Shown here piece by piece: positions 59,855-64,000 of a stretch of 64,000 bases of DNA (the first letter of the stretch is position 1; every line of letters begins with the position of its first letter). A program made the position numbers and the translations under genes. Source of the stretch: Elstera sp043721315 (GTDB lineage: Bacteria > Pseudomonadota > Alphaproteobacteria > Elsterales > Elsteraceae); the NCBI GenBank assembly GCA_043721315.1, contig JAYSQZ010000026.1, positions 29,409 to 93,408 on the forward strand, read 5' to 3'. The notes under the pieces are model-generated. The model worked only from the letters and a program-made list of their open reading frames with translations. It had not been told where the DNA came from and did not search any database.

Positions 59855-61057
59855 ATGCGGGGCCAAACGCTTATCGTTCTTTTGTCGGGAGTGATGATGC
59901 TCATTATTGCGATGGGCACGCGCCAATCGTTTGGGATTTTCGTTCCGGCCCTGTCGATGGACCTTGATGTTGGGCGCAGTGTGATCGGCTTATCGCTCGC
60001 GTTTCAGCAACTGCTGTGGGGGGTGTGTCAGCCAGTAATCGGGCTGTTTTCCGACCGTTGGGGTTCCGTTCGGATCGGTATGGCGGGCGGGCTGATTTAT
60101 GCGCTGGGGCTGATTCTAACCTATGTTTGGGCTGATCCCGTTGGGCTGCAATTCTCCTTGGGCGTCATGATCGGTGTTGGTTTATCCTGCACCACCTATG
60201 GCACCGTACTGGGGGCCGTTGGGCGCATGGTGCCACCGGAAAAGCGCACGCAGGCTTTCGGCATTTGCACCGCCGCAGGATCGTTCGGCATGTTCGCCGT
60301 CGTGCCGGGCGCGCAATATATGCTGGATAGTATGGGCTGGGGCGGGGCGTTTTTGGTGCTGGCGGTGTTGGCAGCGCTGATGATCCCGCTCTCCTTCGGG
60401 CTTAAAACACCGCTGCCGCCGCAAGGCCAGGGCTTCGGGGCCGATTTGAAGCCAACGATCCGCACGGCCCTTGGCAATGGATCTTACTGGTTGCTGAACA
60501 TTGGCTTTTTCGTCTGCGGTTTCCATGTGGCGTTCGTCGCCACACATCTTCCGGCCTTCCTACGCGATAACGCTATGCCGGGCAGCGTAACGGCTTGGTC
60601 GCTGGCGATGATTGGGCTTTTCAATATCATCGGCTCGTATCTGTTTGGGCAGTTGGGCGCGCGGTTTTCGCAGAAATATCTGCTGAGTTTGATCTACCTC
60701 GCGCGCGCCGTGGTCATCACGCTGTTCCTCGTGCTGCCGTTAAGCCCGATGACGGCGGTTGCCTTTGGGGCGGGAATGGGCTTTCTCTGGCTTGGCACCG
60801 TGCCGCTCACCTCCGGCCTCGTCGCGCGGATGTTCGGGATGCGGTATATGGCGATGCTGTACGGCTTTGTGTTTATGTTTCACCAGATTGGCGCGTTTTT
60901 GGGGGCGTTCGGCGGCGGCTGGGCCTACGACCATCTCCAATCCTACGATCTGATTTGGTATATTTCGGTTGCGCTCGCGCTCGTGGCCGCCGTCGTGCAT
61001 CTGCCGATTTCGGAAAAAGCCGTGCCGATGCGCGGGGCGGAGGGACGAACCATATGA
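59855..61057 (+). CDS. MFS transporter
   Basis: A 400-residue major facilitator with 12 membrane segments. Readable landmarks: RQSFGIFVPALSMDL (helix 1), GLFSDRWGSVRIGMAGG (loop 2-3 motif), GLSCTTYGTVLGAVGRMVPP (helix 4 area), AFGICTAAGSFGMF (helix 5 and the Gly-rich antiport-like motif). This is the broad class that includes oxalate/formate and monocarboxylate-type exporters; the substrate cannot be fixed. GGGGGGATC precedes the ATG. It overlaps a 40-residue gene by 4 bases. Confidence 0.88.
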   Translation: MRGQTLIVLLSGVMMLIIAMGTRQSFGIFVPALSMDLDVGRSVIGLSLAFQQLLWGVCQPVIGLFSDRWGSVRIGMAGGLIYALGLILTYVWADPVGLQFSLGVMIGVGLSCTTYGTVLGAVGRMVPPEKRTQAFGICTAAGSFGMFAVVPGAQYMLDSMGWGGAFLVLAVLAALMIPLSFGLKTPLPPQGQGFGADLKPTIRTALGNGSYWLLNIGFFVCGFHVAFVATHLPAFLRDNAMPGSVTAWSLAMIGLFNIIGSYLFGQLGARFSQKYLLSLIYLARAVVITLFLVLPLSPMTAVAFGAGMGFLWLGTVPLTSGLVARMFGMRYMAMLYGFVFMFHQIGAFLGAFGGGWAYDHLQSYDLIWYISVALALVAAVVHLPISEKAVPMRGAEGRTI

Positions 61058-61176
61058 GAGAGGCTATTGCGATTTGGACGTTGGCGGGGCTGGCGATTGC
61101 AGGCGGTCTCGCCCTCTGGGCCGAAATGGGCCTCGCTGTCGCGTTAGGCGAGGCGGCTTGGTTTTGCGTTAGCTAA
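61054..61176 (+). CDS. Forty-residue membrane peptide coupled to the MFS gene
   Basis: A frame of 40 residues starting at the ATG in the overlapping ATGA of the MFS stop, with one hydrophobic segment (IWTLAGLAIAGGLALW) and an end with FCVS. The ATGA overlap suggests translational coupling and a small subunit or modulator of the transporter. It overlaps the uracil-DNA glycosylase stop by 8 bases in the opposite direction. Short, so the call is moderate. Confidence 0.55.
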   Translation: MREAIAIWTLAGLAIAGGLALWAEMGLAVALGEAAWFCVS

Positions 61177-61810
61177 CCAAGCTGCGGCAACGGGCGATGA
61201 CGGCATCGAACATAGCCTCGGTCAGCCTGCCCGTGTTGGTATTATAGCGCGAGCAATGGTAGCTATCTATGAGAACGCGCCCATCGGGCAGCCGATGTTC
61301 GGCTCCGTGAGCGAACTTGAAGCGCGCGACCGGAATGCCGAACGCGCGGAGCACGCTCTGGTGGGCAATCGTGCCGAGAGCGAGAATCACGCCAGTCTGC
61401 CCTTGCCCCTGTGCCGCAAGCTCGCCCACAAGAAACGGGCGGCAGCGGTTGATTTCGTCGGGTGTCGGTTTGTTTTCGGGCGGAACGCAGCGCACGGCAT
61501 TGGCAATGCGGCAGCCGATTAGCACCATACCATCGGTCGGGCTGCGGCCATAGGTGCCGCTGGCGAACCCGTGGCGGAGGAGCGCGGCATAGAGCGTATC
61601 GCCTGCATAATCACCAGTGAACGGGCGACCCGTCTGGTTCGCGCCCTTCAAGCCGGGCGCAAGGCCCGCGATGAAGAGGGACGCGCCTTCCGGTCCCCAA
61701 CTGGGAACCGGACCATTAAAAAAGCTGGGGTAGGCGAGGGCATTAGCGTTCCGAAAGCCCGCAAGGCGCGGGCAAATCGGGCAGTCATGAGCCGGGCTTG
61801 GCAGCGCCAT
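61169..61810 (-). CDS. Uracil-DNA glycosylase, family 5 (UdgB-like)
   Basis: Removes uracil and some other deaminated bases from DNA. The 213-residue protein has the family 5 motif GLAPGLKGANQTGRPFTG near residue 50, the catalytic-region DSYHCSRYN near 185-193, and four cysteines for an iron-sulfur cluster (CPICPRL at the N-terminus, then Cys near 100 and 107-120). Lacking the Asp/Asn of family 1, it belongs to the thermophile-type Fe-S enzymes that also occur in mesophiles. Convergent with the small MFS-coupled gene. Confidence 0.92.
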   Translation of the reverse strand: MALPSPAHDCPICPRLAGFRNANALAYPSFFNGPVPSWGPEGASLFIAGLAPGLKGANQTGRPFTGDYAGDTLYAALLRHGFASGTYGRSPTDGMVLIGCRIANAVRCVPPENKPTPDEINRCRPFLVGELAAQGQGQTGVILALGTIAHQSVLRAFGIPVARFKFAHGAEHRLPDGRVLIDSYHCSRYNTNTGRLTEAMFDAVIARCRSLVS

Positions 61811-61828
61811 GGAGGCAGACCAAGCGGA

Positions 61829-62491
61829 TTAGCGCTGTTCTTCTTCCGGGGCATCTTCCGGTTGGTCCGGCTGGGCCGGGCGGCGCAGGAACTGCGGGGT
61901 ATCGTCCCGGAAACCGGCGGGCGACGGCGCGGGATAGTTATCGCGCGGCTCGCGTGGGCCGGCGTAGGCGCGAGCGATATACGGAGCAAGCTCTTGCAAC
62001 TCGCAGAAAATATCACACTGGCGGCGCAATTCGTCGGCCACCATCGGCGGGGTCGAGCGGATTGTCGAAACAATAGTCACGCGCTTGCCCTTGCTTTGCA
62101 CGGCTTCGACCAAGCGGCGGAAGTCGCCATCGCCAGAGAAGATAACGATATGATCGAGGTGATTGACCATTTCCATCACGTCGATTGCCAACTCAATATC
62201 CATATTGCCTTTGACCTTACGGCGGCCAAACGCATCGGTATATTCTTTAGTCGGCTTTGTAATCATCGCGTAACCGTTATAATCCAACCAATCGACTAGC
62301 GGACGAATGGGCGAGTATTCTTGATCTTCCATCAAAGCGGTGTAGTAGAACGCCCGGATCATATGGGCTTTCGTTTGGAACAGTTGCAGCAGTTTACGAT
62401 AATCTATATCGAAACCTAGCGCGCGCGCCGCAGCGTAAAGGTTAGCGCCATCTATAAAGAGCGCAATGCGCTCTTGCGGGTAAAAATGCAT
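61829..62491 (-). CDS. NYN domain protein (LabA/DUF88 family)
   Basis: A 220-residue protein with a PIN-like NYN domain in residues 8-165. Acidic residues that would bind metal are seen in IALFIDGANLYAAARAL (Asp14), KGNMDIELAIDVMEMVNHL and IVIFSGDGDFRRLVEAV. This fold is found in ribonucleases; some members act in RNA processing or circadian output. The C-terminal 55 residues are Pro/Glu-rich and disordered. It is 18 bases upstream of the uracil-DNA glycosylase gene on the same strand. Substrate unknown. Confidence 0.88.
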   Translation of the reverse strand: MHFYPQERIALFIDGANLYAAARALGFDIDYRKLLQLFQTKAHMIRAFYYTALMEDQEYSPIRPLVDWLDYNGYAMITKPTKEYTDAFGRRKVKGNMDIELAIDVMEMVNHLDHIVIFSGDGDFRRLVEAVQSKGKRVTIVSTIRSTPPMVADELRRQCDIFCELQELAPYIARAYAGPREPRDNYPAPSPAGFRDDTPQFLRRPAQPDQPEDAPEEEQR

Positions 62492-62622
62492 AATTAGGTC
62501 TCTCCATCAAAAAACAATCAAATCTGGTCGAAGATTGTAACGACCTAACAGTCTTACACAAATGGGCTTGCACACCGTGGCGACAAGCCCTTATCGATGC
62601 TTTCCTTTATGACAGGTGCGCC

Positions 62623-63141
62623 ATGACCGCAACAAAGAAATTAACTTTGATTGCCTTGGGATCGAATTTATCCCACCCGCTTTGGGGCGATCCCCCGGCA
62701 ATTCTGGCAGCGGCAACGGCGATGCTTGAGGCTGAAGGGGTTTCGATTTTAAGGCAATCGTCGGTTTGGCGGTCAGCGGCTTGGCCTAATCCTACCGATC
62801 CCCCCTATGCCAATGGGGTGATAGCGGTCGAAACGACGCGCGATCCTAAGGCTTTGTTAGCCTTGTTGCACCAGATCGAAGCCGCTCTCGGTCGTGTGCG
62901 CGGCGCGCTAAATACTCCCCGCACGCTGGACTTAGATCTCATTGCCTATGGTGATCTTGTCTGGCTGGGGCCGGAAGCCCCTATTTTACCGCACCCTCGG
63001 GTTCATGAACGCGGGTTCGTGCTGAAACCCCTGGCCGAAATTCAGCCCGACTGGCGCCACCCTGCCTCCGGGCGGTTTTTGCCAGAGTTGCTGGCGGCAT
63101 TGCCCTCAGAAGACTGCCAGCTTTGGACTCCAGACGCCTAA
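62623..63141 (+). CDS. folK: 2-amino-4-hydroxy-6-hydroxymethyldihydropteridine pyrophosphokinase
   Basis: Folate pathway kinase that transfers pyrophosphate from ATP to hydroxymethyl-dihydropterin. The 172-residue protein has the N-terminal ALGSNLSHPL, the ATP/Mg motif NTPRTLDLDLIAYGD, and HPRVHERGFVLKPLAEI. Standard length and motifs. It is followed by rpoZ in the usual alphaproteobacterial order folK-rpoZ-relA. Confidence 0.96.
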   Translation: MTATKKLTLIALGSNLSHPLWGDPPAILAAATAMLEAEGVSILRQSSVWRSAAWPNPTDPPYANGVIAVETTRDPKALLALLHQIEAALGRVRGALNTPRTLDLDLIAYGDLVWLGPEAPILPHPRVHERGFVLKPLAEIQPDWRHPASGRFLPELLAALPSEDCQLWTPDA

Positions 63142-63167
63142 AATCGTACCGCAACGCAAACCTATTC

Positions 63168-63196
63168 TTGCCTTTGTCAAGAGGGGTTTTTATAGT
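63168..63196 (+). promoter_or_regulatory. Candidate rpoZ promoter
   Basis: TTGCCT (63168-63173) and TATAGT (63191-63196) with exactly 17 bases between. The -10 matches five of six consensus positions. A start near 63203 would leave a leader of about 50 bases to the rpoZ ATG at 63256. No experimental support. Confidence 0.45.
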
Positions 63197-63255
63197 GCGC
63201 GCTTGACTTCGCCCCTCGGGCTTACCGGGCGGCTTGCTTTACGCGAAGGATGATC

Positions 63256-63642
63256 ATGGCCCGCGTTACCGTTGAAGATTGCGTTCAAAGGGTTCCCAAT
63301 CGGTTTGAACTGGTGATGCTCGCCGCCCAGCGCGCGCGGGACATTGCCAGCGGGATGCCGATCTCGATTGAGCGCGATAATGACAAGAACCCCGTCATTG
63401 CCCTGCGTGAGATTGCCGAAGAAAAGCTGGATAACGAAATTTTGCGGAACTCGCTGGTTCGTGGCCACCAGAAGACTTTCGAGGCCGATGAGCCGGAAGA
63501 AGAAATCGTTGATTTCATCCAATCCGAACAGGAACTCGCCCGTAATATGGCTGTGAACGACGTGCTCACGTCGGACGATGCCGAAGTGGATGAGGTCGAT
63601 GGCGACGAGCCGGTAACGGCTGAGGACGAGAACAACGCTTAA
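63256..63642 (+). CDS. rpoZ: RNA polymerase omega subunit
   Basis: Small subunit that helps assemble RNA polymerase and is a ppGpp contact. The 128-residue protein has the family start ARVTVEDCVQRVPNRFELVM, LAAQRARDIASGMPISIERD and an acidic C-terminal extension typical of alphaproteobacteria. AAGGA precedes the ATG at 63256; an in-frame start two codons earlier was not used. relA/spoT follows after a terminator-like hairpin, so the ppGpp pair is adjacent. Confidence 0.96.
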   Translation: MARVTVEDCVQRVPNRFELVMLAAQRARDIASGMPISIERDNDKNPVIALREIAEEKLDNEILRNSLVRGHQKTFEADEPEEEIVDFIQSEQELARNMAVNDVLTSDDAEVDEVDGDEPVTAEDENNA

Positions 63643-63666
63643 CCCGTTTATAGGGTTTGGTTTTTT

Positions 63667-63697
63667 ACGGCAGTCCTGCGGGGCTGCCGTTTTTTAT
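63667..63697 (+). terminator. Terminator after rpoZ
   Basis: ACGGCAG and CTGCCGT with a 10-base loop, followed by a six-T run. Ends 20-50 bases after the rpoZ stop. It separates rpoZ from relA/spoT. Confidence 0.85.
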
Positions 63698-63781
63698 TGG
63701 TCACAGCAAGAATGTCAGTTGCCGCAACGATCTTGCGTGTCAACATAGACTGAAGAGAAGGTGGGAGGCCGCACAGCACCG

Positions 63782-63924
63782 ATGATCCGTCAGTACGAAT
63801 TGGTTGACCGGGTTCGGGCCTATGATCCTGATGTGGACGAGGATGTGCTGAACCGCGCCTATGTTTTCGCGCTGAAGGCCCACGGTGCACAAACGCGCGC
63901 CAATGGCGACCCCTATTTCTCCCG
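63782..63924 (+). CDS. RelA/SpoT ppGpp synthetase/hydrolase, N-terminal fragment (structure broken at about 63920)
   Basis: Rsh proteins make and degrade (p)ppGpp. From the ATG at 63782 the frame begins IRQYELVDRVRAYDPDVDED, the known N-terminus of alphaproteobacterial Rsh, and continues as LNRAYVFALKAHGAQTRANG then DPYFSRPL, which matches the start of the HD domain. After about 46 codons the frame stays open to 64000 but the match to the family is lost (TLASTPDSVSFTCSS). The minus strand of 63916-63999 instead encodes a later part of the same protein. Read-through past the window cannot be judged. Confidence 0.75.
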
Positions 63925-64000
63925 CCCCTTAACCTTGGCCTCAACGCCGGATTCCGTGAGTTTTACTTGCAGTTCGGCGATGATTTTCTGGATTAAATCC
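63916..64000 (-). other. Inverted piece of relA/spoT (region just before the synthetase domain)
   Basis: Read on the minus strand, 63999-63916 gives 28 residues, DLIQKIIAELQVKLTESG followed by VEAKVKGREK, then a stop at 63915-63913. This is the segment that precedes the synthetase motif GREK-x-PYSIWRK in Rsh proteins (about residues 225-250). It lies head to head with the N-terminal fragment. The join is at TTTCTCCC (63916-63923), a short stretch both parts would share in inverted form. Confidence 0.7.

Noticed and set aside
63782..64000. Simple frameshift in relA/spoT
   Set aside because: A frameshift would keep family similarity in another forward frame; similarity appears only on the minus strand.

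Overview
The window looks like chromosome from an alphaproteobacterium, most likely of the Rhodospirillales type. This is an inference from gene order (pyrB-pyrC'-plsY-dprA-topA-rnr; frr-uppS-cdsA-dxr-rseP-bamA-skp-lpxD-fabZ-lpxA-lpxI-lpxB; gltA-gltX-comEC-lexA-moeA-moaC; folK, rpoZ-relA/spoT), from protein sequence, and from a GC content near 60% by eye. Almost all of it is housekeeping DNA. No rRNA, tRNA, insertion sequence or prophage was seen.

Layout. 1-10.0 kb: minus-strand nucleotide, phospholipid and DNA-processing run (pyrB, a dihydroorotase-like pyrC', plsY, a degenerate GGDEF/EAL-type protein, dprA, topA, rnr running off the edge). 10-19.8 kb: envelope functions (DUF2147 protein, SbmA/BacA-like ABC exporter, DedA protein, an M23 peptidase coupled to a bactofilin, soluble lytic transglycosylase) plus two unknown proteins and a haloacid-dehalogenase-like enzyme. 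19.9-26.4 kb: dapA-smpB, ynfA, an LplT-like transporter, rnd, aspS-acpS. 26.4-28.7 kb: an AT-rich island with a DNA methyltransferase and a probable partner restriction enzyme, placed between acpS and rpsB. 29-43.3 kb: rpsB, tsf, then the frr-to-lpxB cluster for translation, isoprenoids, outer-membrane assembly and lipid A. The pyrH gene usually found between tsf and frr is missing and a set of hairpins lies there. 43.3-52.3 kb: gltA, gltX, comEC, lexA, moeA, moaC and a divergent polysaccharide deacetylase. 52.2-57.3 kb: malonyl-CoA synthetase, a two-domain methylglyoxal synthase, a ParD/ParE pair whose toxin lacks a start codon, an ACT-domain protein and a squalene/phytoene synthase family protein. 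57.3-64 kb: sodB, lpdA, an MFS transporter, a family 5 uracil-DNA glycosylase, a NYN protein, folK, rpoZ and the start of relA/spoT.

How the genes work together. The central cluster builds undecaprenyl phosphate precursors, CDP-diacylglycerol, the BAM outer-membrane machinery and the UDP-2,3-diacylglucosamine branch of lipid A synthesis. PlsY, AcpS, FabZ and MatB supply phospholipid and fatty-acid steps. DprA and ComEC are the DNA uptake proteins seen here; LexA, the uracil-DNA glycosylase and the exo/topo enzymes cover DNA upkeep.

The oddest signals are: the relA/spoT fold-back near 63.92 kb, where the first ~46 codons are joined to an inverted piece of the same gene; the ParE toxin frame with ATC where ATG is expected; the missing pyrH and the hairpin cluster in its place; two abutting type I-C CRISPR-like repeat units just before bamA; a G8 tract in front of the island methyltransferase; a dihydroorotase lacking metal ligands; and the duplicated methylglyoxal-synthase fold.
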